34,173 nucleotides of DNA from Allomyces macrogynus ATCC 38327. Its lineage: Eukaryota; Blastocladiomycota; Blastocladiomycetes; Blastocladiales; Blastocladiaceae. The notes below the pieces were generated by a model, which was not told the origin of the DNA, made no database searches, and saw only the letters and a program-made list of their open reading frames with translations. A program made the position numbers and the translations under genes. Below are positions 10,362 through 19,702 of this stretch, one piece after another. Within the stretch, counting starts at the first letter, position 1; each line of letters opens with the position of its first letter. Where the stretch lies: positions 937,599 to 971,771 of the forward strand of contig GG745351.1 in NCBI GenBank assembly GCA_000151295.1. Reading direction: 5' to 3'.

Positions 10362-11438
10362 TGCAGCCGCGGTCCCCGATTGGTTTCGTTTCGCTGTAGA
10401 TCGTTTGCAGGCTGTGCGACGCGACGACCCATATTTGCGCGCCCTTGCACCGGTATCGGTGCACGTCCGCCTTTTCCTTTTTTGTTCATTGCTTCCATCA
10501 CTCTTTTGCCCTGCCTGGCTCTTCCAAGAGCCAGGACTAGACAGACGTCTTGCATCGGTGGTGCTGCGACGGAACAATGTATGACATGTCTTTCTATACA
10601 AGTAGCAGACTTTTTGCATTGTCTTGAGCTGGTCGCGATTGGATCGAATGATTATGTGGCAGCGGTGGGTCGAATGGCAGTGTCTCTTCGCTCTTCCTCG
10701 CGGATGTCTGCTCGCGCATGACTTGAAATGCGCTTAGGACGCGAACTTTTCTCAGATACCCATGATCTTTGAAAGCACTCGAAGCGGATGCTTCGTCTGC
10801 CCTCTTGTGTGCGGGCAGCGGTGGACTTGAGCGCCCGCGCATCGTCGGTTCCTTGTGCTTGAGGGCACCGGTAGTGCAAAGCGCGTGCACAAGCGCGTAA
10901 ATGCAAAGCTTCATGCTTTGCAGAAAGCATCAGGACGTGGTTTGGCAGTGCAAGATCTTGATGCTTCCAGAACACTTTGCGCGAGCGCGTCGTTGTAATA
11001 CGCCGCTTGAGGTGAACCTGCCACGCAGGGTGAGCGGCACGACAATGTCGGCTGGCGCTGTTGACGGGACCGCTGATCGCGAATGATCTTCACTTCGGCC
11101 ACCGTCCACACCCCGGCTTGCTCCCTTCATGGTTGACACCAACGTCGACGTGTGCGGTAGAACGGGTTGGTTGGAAGAGGGCGCGCGGGCAACCTCATGC
11201 CGACGACCAGACGGCCGTGCCGCTCGAGACAAGCTCTCGTCTATAAATACAGAGGCGCTGCCCTTTCCTTGCGCCCGTTCAACAACCGATCCCGTCCTCG
11301 TACTATCGTGCCGTGGTTCTAGAAGCGCGGCCGCAGATTCACCTCGGTCGCTCCCCGCGCTCTCGACCAAGTACCTACCCGTTCGCGGTGACCAAGTGAC
11401 ACGTCGTGACGACGCCACGCTGATCCTCGGTCTCAACG
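10362..11438. other. Intergenic region between deacetylases 1 and 2
   Basis: About 1.08 kb with no coding segment recognised. It holds an 8-bp perfect stem with a 5-base loop at 10902-10922 (tgcaaagc/gctttgca). Nearby, aagcatca (about 10925) and tgatgctt (about 10969) form a second inverted pair. The promoter of deacetylase 2 with a TATA box lies at the right end. The function of the inverted repeats is unknown. Confidence 0.45.
11242..11249 (+). promoter_or_regulatory. TATA box of deacetylase 2
   Basis: TATAAATA lies 190 bases upstream of the ATG at 11439 in GC-rich surroundings. Position and sequence fit a core promoter TATA box, implying a leader of about 160 bases. No other upstream element is assigned. 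Confidence 0.6.
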
Positions 11439-12832
11439 ATGTCGATCATGCTCGGAAAGCCGTTGAGACATCTGGACCGTGCTTGGCGCGTGGTTTGGCG
11501 CACGAAGCGCTCCACATTGCTGGCGGTGTGCGTTCTCATCGCAGCGCTTTTGACCTTGAGTGTACAGGCCGCCACCACTTTTGCCCCGTACGTTGACTAC
11601 GAAGGAGCGGGTGGAGAAGCGAGAGGCGCCGTTATTTCATACTTCTCACCCTTTTTTCCGTTGCGACCAGGCTCGACAAGTGGTGTTTCGTGCCGGCCGG
11701 GTGTGTCCTCCCGCCGCGCGATCTTGTCGCCAAGACCGAACGGCTCCAGACGGCCATGTTTGGCAAGGACGCTGGCACCTGCGGCGACGGGATTTGCAAC
11801 GTGCTCGCGGGAGAGACGTGCCATTCGTGCGCGGCTGACTGCGGCGCGTGTACGCTGTCGCAGCCGCTCACGAAGTGCAAAAACCCGAACCACTTTGCGC
11901 TCACATTCGACGACGGCCCGTCGCCGCTGACGGAGAACCTCGTCAAGATCTTGAACGCGGCCGGGGTCAAGGCCACGTTTTTTGTGATTGGAAACACGGC
12001 CGCCAAGCACCCGGAGTTGTGGAAGGCCATCAAGTTTGCACACGATTCGGGGCACGATATCGGTGCGCACATGTATTCGCATCGATCGCTCGGTCCGACG
12101 GGGCGGCTTGACGTCAACCCGAGCGTCAACAAGGCCATGACTGTCGAGGAAGTGCGCACCGAACTGGTCATGACCGATTTGGTTGTTCAAAATATCATTG
12201 GCCGCCGCCCGCGGTTCTTGCGGCCGCCGTATCTCGAGTGGCAGCCGCTGTCGATGCAGGCAATGGATACGTACGGCTACATACCGATCAATGGTCCGAT
12301 TTGCTTCATTCCTCGCCCGCTGTGCTGTCGGGCTTCTTGGCGTGAGCTAAAAAAGCCGCTTCCCCCATCCATAGTCAACGTCGACTCAAACGACTGGCAA
12401 AGGCACGGCCTCATGGACCAACCCGAGTCGGTCGTCACTAACGTCGTCAAGGCCTTTGAGACCGCGCGCAAGTTGGACCAGTCGTGGATCTCGCTGCAGC
12501 ACGACACGTTTGCGCACTCGATCGACGCGGTCCCGGCCATCATTCAGTATTTGAAGGCGCAGAACGTCGAGCTCGTCCCAATGCGCACGTGCCTTGGGCT
12601 CGATCCGTACCGCGCGCCCATGGCCAACCCGTTCCTCCACGACCGGTTCACCAAGGTGCCGATCTACGAGGCTGGCGCGCTTGAAATGGCGCGGAACTCG
12701 GGCGAGACGATCGAGACGGATGACTTTGAGGGGCAGAGCCTGAAGTCGAGCGCCCCGGTTCGGGTCGTGGTACGGGTGGAGGCGGTGGTGCTGATTGTTG
12801 CTGTGCTGGTCGGCATGGCGGTGGGCCTGTGA
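11439..12832 (+). CDS. Chitin/polysaccharide deacetylase 2 (NodB domain, GPI-type tail)
   Basis: The model is join(11439..11587, 11671..12293, 12375..12832), 409 aa, with introns of 83 and 81 bp. The N-terminus has a hydrophobic signal (LLAVCVLIAALLTLSVQA). The same nine-cysteine module as in deacetylase 1 follows, then NodB with D130/D131 (TFDDGP), H183 and H187 (HMYSH), RPPYLEW, DSNDW and LQHDT. The tail is SSAPVR plus a hydrophobic end, suggesting a GPI anchor. Exon 2 has the same length (623 bp) and the same intron phases as in its neighbours, which shows tandem duplication. The donor of intron 2 (gtccga) is weaker than in the paralogues, and that intron is in frame without a stop, so an unspliced form would add 27 residues. 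It probably acts at the wall or plasma membrane, deacetylating chitin. Confidence 0.93.
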
Positions 12833-13338
12833 GGGTGAGAGCTTGCTGTTTGTCCCATCATTTTTGCTGCTCATGCTGTGCTGGTGTCCTTCCATTTTTG
12901 CTGCTCTTGCTTCACAAACATTGTCACATGTCCGCTGTTGCACATTGCTATCATCGGTTTTTGCTTGCAATAATAGTGTCGTCAACTTCAGTCTGGACCT
13001 GTTCCGTTTTATCAGCGCGTCCCATGAGCCCGTTTGCAACCAATCGGCAATGCATTTCATTCATCTATCACGCCCTCCGCAGCCCTCAGCTCAGAAATCC
13101 AAGCTCACGCTCTCCGCTGGGAACACCTGTCCGATCTGGATGATGCGTCCTGGTGGTGCAAGTATATAAGGAACACAAATCGGAGACAGATGGCGGGCAG
13201 GCCGATACTGCTCGATGCGGCCACGGAACGGACGATGCGACAACTTCTCAGCACCAAACCTGGCAAGTCTGCTCTTATGGAAGCGGAACACATGCTTTTG
13301 TTCCCAAAGTAGCCAAACGCAAAGCACGCGTCCTTCAA
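12833..13338. other. Intergenic region between deacetylases 2 and 3
   Basis: About 500 bases. A 14-base direct repeat (catttttgctgctc) occurs at 12859 and 12893 just after the stop of deacetylase 2, probably in its 3'UTR. The TATA box of deacetylase 3 lies near the right end. No gene is seen. Confidence 0.5.
13163..13170 (+). promoter_or_regulatory. TATA box of deacetylase 3
   Basis: TATATAAG lies 169 bases upstream of the ATG at 13339, a spacing like that of deacetylase 2. It supports the downstream ATG as the start, because it would be transcribed from about 13195. Confidence 0.6.
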
Positions 13339-14686
13339 ATGGACAACGTCTCTGCTCAACACGCTCGCTCTCAAGAACTGCTTCGGTTTATGACCATGGC
13401 TTGGATGCCAACGATGACTGCGTCGCTGCTTTTGCCTGTGGTTTGGTCCTTACTTGTGCTGTCCGGCGCGATGATGACGGCGATCCCGGTCATAGATGCT
13501 GCACTTCTTCCGTGTGTTGCTGCTGCCCTCTTTGCAGGTGGACGGGAAAATCAAGCCGCCCGCCCACCAAGCTCACACCTATGTTTTTGCTGGAATAGGC
13601 TCGACAAGTGGTGCTACGTCCCACCCACATGCGTCGCGCCTCCCGCCGAGTACGTCCAGCAGACCATGGCGCTCGAAGACGCCATGTTTGGCCGTGTCGG
13701 GAACGACTGCGGCGACGGAATCTGCAACGTGGTCGCAGGCGAGACGTGCGGCATCTGCCCGACCGACTGCGGGGCGTGCACGCTTGCCCGCCCAATCACC
13801 AAATGCAAGCACCCAAACCATTTCGCGCTCACGTTTGACGACGGCCCGTCGACCCTGACCGAGTCGCTTGTGCACACGCTGAACGCTGCGGGTGTCCAGG
13901 CCACGTTCTTTATTGTCGGCAACACGGCCGCGGCGCACCCAGAGCGGTGGCGCGCGATCCAGCTCGCGTACGAGTCGGGCCACGACATTGGCGCGCACAC
14001 CTACTCGCACCGGTCGATGGGACCGCTGGGCCGGATTGACGTGAACCCGAACATTACGTGGCCGATGACCATCGACGAAATGCGCGCCGAGCTGGTCATG
14101 ACGGACGTTTTGTTGGAAGCGGTGCTCGGTGTGCGGCCGCGGTTCGTGCGGCTGCCGTACCTGGAGTGGTCGGCGCAGGCGATCCAGGGGTTGGACACGT
14201 ACGGGTACTTTCCCATCAACAGTACGTACCAGCGCCTTGCTTCAAGTTTGACGGGCGCAGGCATACTGACAATACTTGCCGCCGCGCATGCCAGTCAATG
14301 TCGACTCGAACGACTGGCGGCTCCAAGGCCCCGAGGCCACACCTGAGGCCGTCCTGGACCAGTTTGTCGAGGCATTTGAGCGCGCCAAGCCCGCCGCGTC
14401 GTGGATCTCGCTGCAGCACGACACGCAGCCGCACTCTGTCGCAGCGGTCCCGGCCATCATCGACTTCCTCAATGCGCAGAACGTGGAGCTGGTCCCGATG
14501 CACACATGTCTCGGGCTCGATCCGTATCGCGCGCCAGGCGCCAACCCGTTCCTCAACGACCGGATCGGCAATGAAGGTGGTGGTGTTTCGGGCCGGGAGA
14601 GGCCTGGTCGTCGATTTGGTCAGCGTTTTGAGGCTCCCAGAGCGCTCCGCTGTGCTGACGATTCGTGTCGCGGTTTTATGAAGTGA
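13339..14686 (+). CDS. Chitin/polysaccharide deacetylase 3 (NodB domain, altered C-terminus)
   Basis: The model is join(13339..13511, 13599..14221, 14295..14686), 395 aa, with introns of 87 and 73 bp. The hydrophobic N-terminal stretch (about residues 28-55) looks like a signal anchor. The nine-cysteine module is kept with no indels. NodB has D138/D139 (TFDDGP), H191 and H195 (HTYSH), RLPYLEW, DSNDW and LQHDT, so catalysis looks possible. Exon 2 is again 623 bp. After NPFLNDRI the tail diverges: it is Gly/Arg-rich, ends GFMK and has no GPI-type hydrophobic end. Another frame from about 14572 to 14681 reads into a more hydrophobic end (SAVLTIRVAVL), so a recent frameshift may have removed the anchor. 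It could be secreted free. The only in-frame ATG near the TATA box is 13339. Confidence 0.88.
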
Positions 14687-14830
14687 TCGTCGTGAATGGG
14701 CCTGACAGGCGGGTGGAGAACTATGGATGGATCCAAGCGTGCCGGAAAATGGAAATGTTTTGTATCAGAGGGTGCATTCTACGTTGAATAGCGTTGGGGC
14801 GACCACGGAAAGGCGATTTCGGTCAACAAG

Positions 14831-15439
14831 TCAATGTGTTTCATTCGTGTTTTGCTTGCCGCCCGAATTGGCGGCCACGCTGGCGCTCTCTTCTCCCGGC
14901 GCCGGTGGTGGTGCAGGCCCACTATCACTGGTCCCAACTGCACCACTCTCCTGGTCGATCGCAGCCAGCTCATCGGGGAACGCGGCGCGCAGCTGGTCCT
15001 CGAGGGCCGACCGGAACCGTCCAGCTGCGACGACCTTGCCGTTCGTAAACTGGTTCTCGGCGGCCAGGCTCTCGAGGTAGTTTTGCGTGACGCGCGCGGG
15101 ATTCGCGCCCGCATCAACGGCATCGACCACGGCTTTCGGCACCCACACGTCAATCAGGTGGTCACGCGCATACTCGTCGAGGTCGGCGAGCTGCTGCGCG
15201 TATGACGCGAGCGTTTCGGCCAATTGTGCGTCAGATGCGTCGCCGTAGTGCGTCGTGATGCGCGCCATGTCGGTGAGCGTGGCCAACAGCGAGTGCAAGG
15301 CCGCGGCGGCGGGCGCTACGACCGCACGGTCGGGCTCGGTGAACGGGACCGAGGCCGTGCGCGAGAGCGGCGGTGGGGCGCGCGCTGATGGTGCAGAGGA
15401 TCCGCCCGCGGAAGTGGGTCGTGGTGGTGGTGCCGACAT
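14831..15439 (-). CDS. MED10: Mediator of RNA polymerase II transcription subunit 10
   Basis: A single exon of 202 aa on the minus strand starts at ATG 15439 and stops at TGA 14833-14831. The middle (about residues 45-155) matches the MED10/Nut2 pattern. It has a helical stretch with QLADLDEYARDHLI, then VPKAVVDAVDAGANPARVTQ, and finally NGKVVAAGRFRSAL followed by FPDEL. MED10 is an essential middle-module subunit of Mediator, bridging transcription factors and RNA polymerase II in the nucleus. The first 35 residues are Pro/Ser-rich and the last 40 are low complexity, so the protein is somewhat longer than the yeast and human forms. It converges on deacetylase 3 with only 144 bases between the stops. 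Confidence 0.88.
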   Translation of the reverse strand: MSAPPPRPTSAGGSSAPSARAPPPLSRTASVPFTEPDRAVVAPAAAALHSLLATLTDMARITTHYGDASDAQLAETLASYAQQLADLDEYARDHLIDVWVPKAVVDAVDAGANPARVTQNYLESLAAENQFTNGKVVAAGRFRSALEDQLRAAFPDELAAIDQESGAVGTSDSGPAPPPAPGEESASVAANSGGKQNTNETH

Positions 15440-15844
15440 GATGATTGCGATCGCTGCAAGGGTCCGAACAGTCGGGATCCAGGCTCTGGAGGTGGAGAGC
15501 GTGCGTGCGCACGACCGAGTGCAGAGAGTCGCGCGTGCTCACGAGGCTCAAGTTCGTGGAGGACTGACGTGACGACTTGATCAGTTCGAAAAGGGACTCT
15601 GCGGTGGAGTGGAAACGTGATGCAGCGTGGGTCGCGACACGGCCGGTCGCCACATCTTCAACCTCCTCTTTTCCATTGTTCGGGCATTGGGACCGGCCGC
15701 GGCAACCTGCACGACGACGAAAAGCGCGACGGCGGCAGCAAACACCACTTGCGGCACTTGCACGGGACCGGCGCCCGCGGAAACTCGCTGGCCAGCACCA
15801 ACTTACACTGCTGCGTCTGGCCGAGCACGTTTTTGACGAGTAGC
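15440..15844. other. Region between MED10 and the assembly gap
   Basis: About 400 bases. It should hold the MED10 promoter and perhaps upstream sequence of the SPC3 gene. I see no recognisable coding segment. Open frames here are short, of mixed composition and run into the gap. Confidence 0.4.
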
Positions 15845-15944
15845 NNNNNNNNNNNNNNNNNNNNNNNNNNNNNNNNNNNNNNNNNNNNNNNNNNNNNNNN
15901 NNNNNNNNNNNNNNNNNNNNNNNNNNNNNNNNNNNNNNNNNNNN
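15845..15944. other. Assembly gap of 100 N
   Basis: Exactly 100 unknown bases, the usual placeholder for a gap of unknown size between contigs. The true distance and the order of the flanks may differ. Confidence 0.98.
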
Positions 15945-15968
15945 TTCAACCACTTCTCGACGACCACG

Positions 15969-16647
15969 ATGCACAATCTGTGGTCACGCGTCAACATCCG
16001 TCTTCGGTTTTGCGACGTCAGTCCTGCTCGCGCTGGCCGCGGCCATTGCGCTCACGTCGACATGGGAGCTGCTGACCCCGACACACGTCCCCGTCGTGGG
16101 CCCCGCCGGCACCAAGGACCCGTACGGCAACCTGCTCGCGCCGCTCGCGTTGAGCTTGAACGTCTCGTCGGCTACGCTGGTCCGCAGATCGCGCGCCGCG
16201 CAGTACAAGTACCAATCCTACTTCCACGCGCCGGCCGTCTTTGCGGCACTGCAATTCGACGCAACCGCCGACCTGCGCTCGCTCTTCCAGTGGAACACCA
16301 AGCAGGTCTACGCCATGGTCACGGTCGCCTACCAGGCGCCCGGGTTCCCGACCAACAAGATTACGGTGTGGGATACGATCATCACGAACATTGACGACGC
16401 AAGGCTCATGGTCGCCAATGCCGAGAACAAGTACGCCATTACCGACGTGCAGTACCGCGACGCGGCGCGTTTCAATGGGCTTGCGGTCACGGCGCGGCTC
16501 GAGTGGTGCGTGCACACGTACGTGGGCGCGACGCGGTGCGCGGCGATGCCCGACGAGCTCGCGGCCAAGTTTACGCTGCCAGCAAATGTTGGTGAGCGCG
16601 TGAGCTACCGCGGCGACCGGGGAGGAGTGGGTGCCAACAAGGTATGA
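15969..16647 (+). CDS. SPC3: Signal peptidase complex subunit 3 (SPC22/23), one-base frame break near N-terminus
   Basis: From about 15997 to TGA 16645-16647 one frame encodes the SPC22/SPCS3 family. An N-terminal membrane segment (SVLLALAAAIAL) is followed by a lumenal domain with FDATADLRSLFQWNTKQVYAMV, shown here in parts: FDATADL, LFQWNTKQ, NKITVWDTII and a later NGLAVTARLEWCV. The start codon at 15969 gives MHNLWSRVN in a different frame. Dropping one base near 15996 joins it to SVFGFATS, matching the family N-terminus (compare SRANSLFAF in human SPCS3). The corrected protein is about 225 aa, longer than the usual 170-190. The subunit supports signal-peptide cleavage in the ER membrane. 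Because the break lies about 50 bases from a gap, an assembly error is more likely than a mutation. Confidence 0.85.
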
Positions 16648-17214
16648 TGGTTGTGGAGAGAAATGGAGTGCTTGTGCAACTTTTTTCCGCTTGTGGTCTT
16701 GGCGAGAAGCGAGCCGTCAGGGTCACTATTCCGGCCTGTTTCCACGTCTTTCCGACTCCAGTTTACTCGCGCTCCTACCTAAAGATCTGTGCAAGATGGG
16801 TCGCCCAGTCGCAGCACACGAAACCAGTTCTGACCAAACTACATGGAGTATGCACCCACCTGTCCCGAATTCACACAATCCTCATCATCCGGTATCTAAA
16901 ACAGCGGAAACAGTACTCTCACCTAAGACTCGCAGACGAGAATGGCTGTTGGCACGTCCGTTGAGTCTCTGAGTCTCTTCCCTTGCGTTTCATTGACGTT
17001 TGTGCATACCAACAATTTGCTCATGAGGCTCAGAAGCATGAAGCAGCTGGAGGGATGTTGACGAGCATGCAGAAACGTATCAGCGGCAGACTGAAGAGAT
17101 GTTTTATGTTGGGGGGGGGGGGGGGGGATGCATGCGGAAGCTGACAAGTATACTCTGTTGCTGCTGGTCACAGTTACAATCGCGACAGCATTCCAACAGC
17201 GTGCCCCATGCTTT
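16648..17214. other. Intergenic region, SPC3 3' side
   Basis: About 570 bases with no gene recognised. It contains a run of 17 G near its right end. Confidence 0.45.
17111..17127 (+). repeat. Homopolymer of 17 G
   Basis: Seventeen consecutive G follow gttttatgtt. Such a tract is unusual even in GC-rich DNA. It can be hypervariable, form four-stranded structures or be miscounted by sequencing. Confidence 0.9.
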
Positions 17215-19092
17215 TTACAATCCATCATGCTGCTCAAACGCATCAGCGGTCGTACATGTAGACAAACAAGTTACATTCCAGTCCTTCGGCTCACTCCATC
17301 TCCCATCATCCTCGTTGATAGTCTGATCCGCTACAAACGACCCGCCATTACTCCCCGGCAACGACGTGCGCGACGCGGCCAGCGACCGCATTTGCATCCC
17401 GAGCCGCGCAAGCAGCGGCGCGAGCCCGTGCACTTCCACGACCAGCGTCTCCACGAGCCGGGCGTTTTCTTCGTGTGCGCGGTCGAGCTCTGCTTTGATG
17501 TCGGCGTTGACTATTTGCGGCTAAACATGCTCAGAAGGGCATCAAAACGCGGCCTTGTTCACCCGTCACGAAAGGCCACCACGTCGTCGTCGTCGTCGTC
17601 GTCATCGAGTGAAGTAGTACGAACATGGTCAACGTGCTGCAAGTCCACTTGCGCGTGCACAACTGCTTCTCGAGCTCCACGACCTTGCACGCGCCTCTTG
17701 CAGCTGAACCGAGTGGTGTTCGATCTCCTGTGTCAGCTCAGCGTTGCGCTGCCGCGTTTCGGCCTCTTTCTCCTCCATGGCGCCCGACTGCTGGAGCAGG
17801 TCCTCGATCATGCGCATCTTGTTGGTGGGCTCGAGAGTCAGGGACTTTTGGCGGGCCTCCAAGACTGCTCAACAATAGAATGCGACCGAGGTAAGTGCAC
17901 GGACGAAGAGAAGGGTCATGGCAATTTGGGAAATCGAGGAGTACCGACGCCGTCTGTTTGAGCTGCAAGTGCTCGGTCATGTCGACGGTCGCGGCCGGCA
18001 GTGGGCTCGGTTGCTTCTTTTGAAGCTCCTCGATGACGCTGCGTCGGCCAGCTCGTCGTTCTTGGTATCGAGCTCGCCCTGCAGCATGTGCACGGTCTCG
18101 GACCTGAACGGGTAGAGAGCGATCGGAGTGAGTGCAAGGGTGGCATGGCATGGCATGGGCACACCGGCACGACGGACACGGACACTTGGTGATACTCCTC
18201 CGAGTCGTGGAATGACAGTGAGCTACACAGGTGGCCTAACGGTGAGTCGAGGGCCAGTATTGCCCGACCCAACCGGGGTAGCACGACGTGCATGACGACC
18301 GGTGGCGGCTCTGGGTCCGCTATTCTCTGCAGCGAGACCTGCTCCTTTTTCACGGGCGACTTGCGCGTACCCTGCATCGAGACCAATCAGGTCAGTGTCA
18401 GCACGGCTGCCAGACTGTGAGGAATTGACCAACCCTGCACCTTTCGCGTCCCGATACTGTCCCACATGCCCTTCTTGCGCACGTTCGATTCATTGCGTCG
18501 CCTTGGAGTGCTGCACCTCGCTCTTGAGCAGGCTGTTGTCCTTGGTCAGGTCGCGCACCTGCAGCCGCAGGTCGTCGACGAGGGCTTCGAGCGATGGGTG
18601 CCGCTTGTGGAAAACCGCGCGCATCGCGATGACGGGCGCGGGAATGCCGGACGCACTTGTCGGCGTGTGTTCTGGTGCCAGGACCCACGTTAGCCACCAG
18701 ACCCCATCTACCCAAACGGCAGGCAGCGACGCGAGGACGAACCGTGGTCCTTGGTCTCCGGCACCGGTCCAATTGAACCGCGGAGCTTGAGCTTGTTCAT
18801 GTCGTCGGACACTTTCTGGACCCGGGTCGTCAGACTAAACGCCGCGAGTGAGATGGTGCAGTGGTCGCGCACGCATATCCACCCAGCGTCCCCACGGACC
18901 AACCTGCCGCTTAGCCAGGTCCATTTGGATGTTGAGCCGCCGCTTGAGATCGAGGTTCTCGTCGCGGACGGCTTGCACGTCGTCATCGCAAATCTGTTGC
19001 AACTGTCGCGTAGAAGCCGAGCGTTGTGAGGTGCGGTGTGTTGGTCGAGTGGGCTTGATGTGCGCCAACAAACCAGCTCGTAAAAATGACAT
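17215..19092 (-). pseudogene. Coiled-coil protein gene, fragmented (probable relic)
   Basis: Minus-strand segments have strong heptad character but lie in shifting frames. In order: from 19092, MSFLRAG, then ICDDDVQAVRDENLDLKRRL to about 18904; TRVQKVSDDMNKLKLRGSIG (about 18830-18745); EALVDDLRLQVRDLTKDN and LLKSEVQHSKATQ (about 18600-18500); SETVHMLQGELDTKNDELAD and VIEELQKKQPS (about 18110-18000); NKMRMIEDLLQQSGAMEEKE and AETRQRNAELTQEIEHH (about 17820-17700); VVELEKQLCTRK (about 17690); and a last segment with NADIKAELDRAHEENARLVE to a stop at 17215. Several junctions fall inside continuous helix with no usable intron phase, so I lean to a decayed gene; sequencing indels or many small introns are the alternative. 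The family is not recognised. A golgin-, tether- or motor-adaptor-like role would be a guess. Confidence 0.4.
17583..17603 (+). repeat. (GTC)7 microsatellite
   Basis: Seven perfect gtc units lie inside the fragmented coiled-coil region, between two coding-like segments, so probably in a former intron. A shorter (ggcat)3 tract lies near 18141-18157. Confidence 0.85.
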
Positions 19093-19702
19093 GGTGCTGA
19101 ATAAATGATGGATTAGGAAAACTGACGGGCTGTTCACGAGGATGGGGCTGCCAAGTCTAGCTTCGAGTCGTTGGAACGGGTTCTCGGGGCCAGACGAGCT
19201 GCAGCTGGTTGAATCAAAGCTGAGCCAAAATGTGGATTGCAGCGAGATGTACGGTCGGGCGCAAGAAGTGCCGCTGTGGTTGTCGTGGGGTTGGGTATCG
19301 TCATTCGAGGTCCTTGTCGACGAGAGGTCAGCGCTCATGACCATGTTCAACGTCGTCACGGGACCGCGTCTGGGCTGGTCGTTCCGCTGCTCTGCTCTCG
19401 AGCAGCTAGCGAATATCAATCGACGGATTTCTGCATCAACCGCAACATTCGAGCCAAGAGACCTGGCGCATTGCGGTCGCTAACGCACGAGATCAGCATC
19501 CCGCGGGTTCGTCACGCGTCCGACACTCACGATGCCTTTTTTTTGGCGCAACCAACCCTCAAGAGCAAATTCAACTTCTTTCGACGATTCGGCGCGCTCA
19601 TCCAGTTTGTTGACGCTGAATAGCTTCCACGGCATCAATCTTGATTGAATTTTTGCTGCACCAGAAGCCGATCAGCGTGTCGACCATTCCGTTCTCGCCA
19701 AC
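19093..19702. other. Region between coiled-coil relic and beta-adaptin
   Basis: About 600 bases. It holds the adaptin promoter and leader, with no clear TATA box. Open frames on both strands have no recognised motif. The relic could extend leftward into it, but I see no coiled coil here. Confidence 0.4.

Noticed and set aside
8933..14686. Deacetylase array read as a biosynthetic or defence cluster
   Set aside because: The neighbours are housekeeping genes on mixed strands with their own promoters; simple tandem duplication explains the array.
18470..18500. tRNA-like T-loop string (acgttcgattc)
   Set aside because: No acceptor stem, anticodon arm or cloverleaf can be folded around it.
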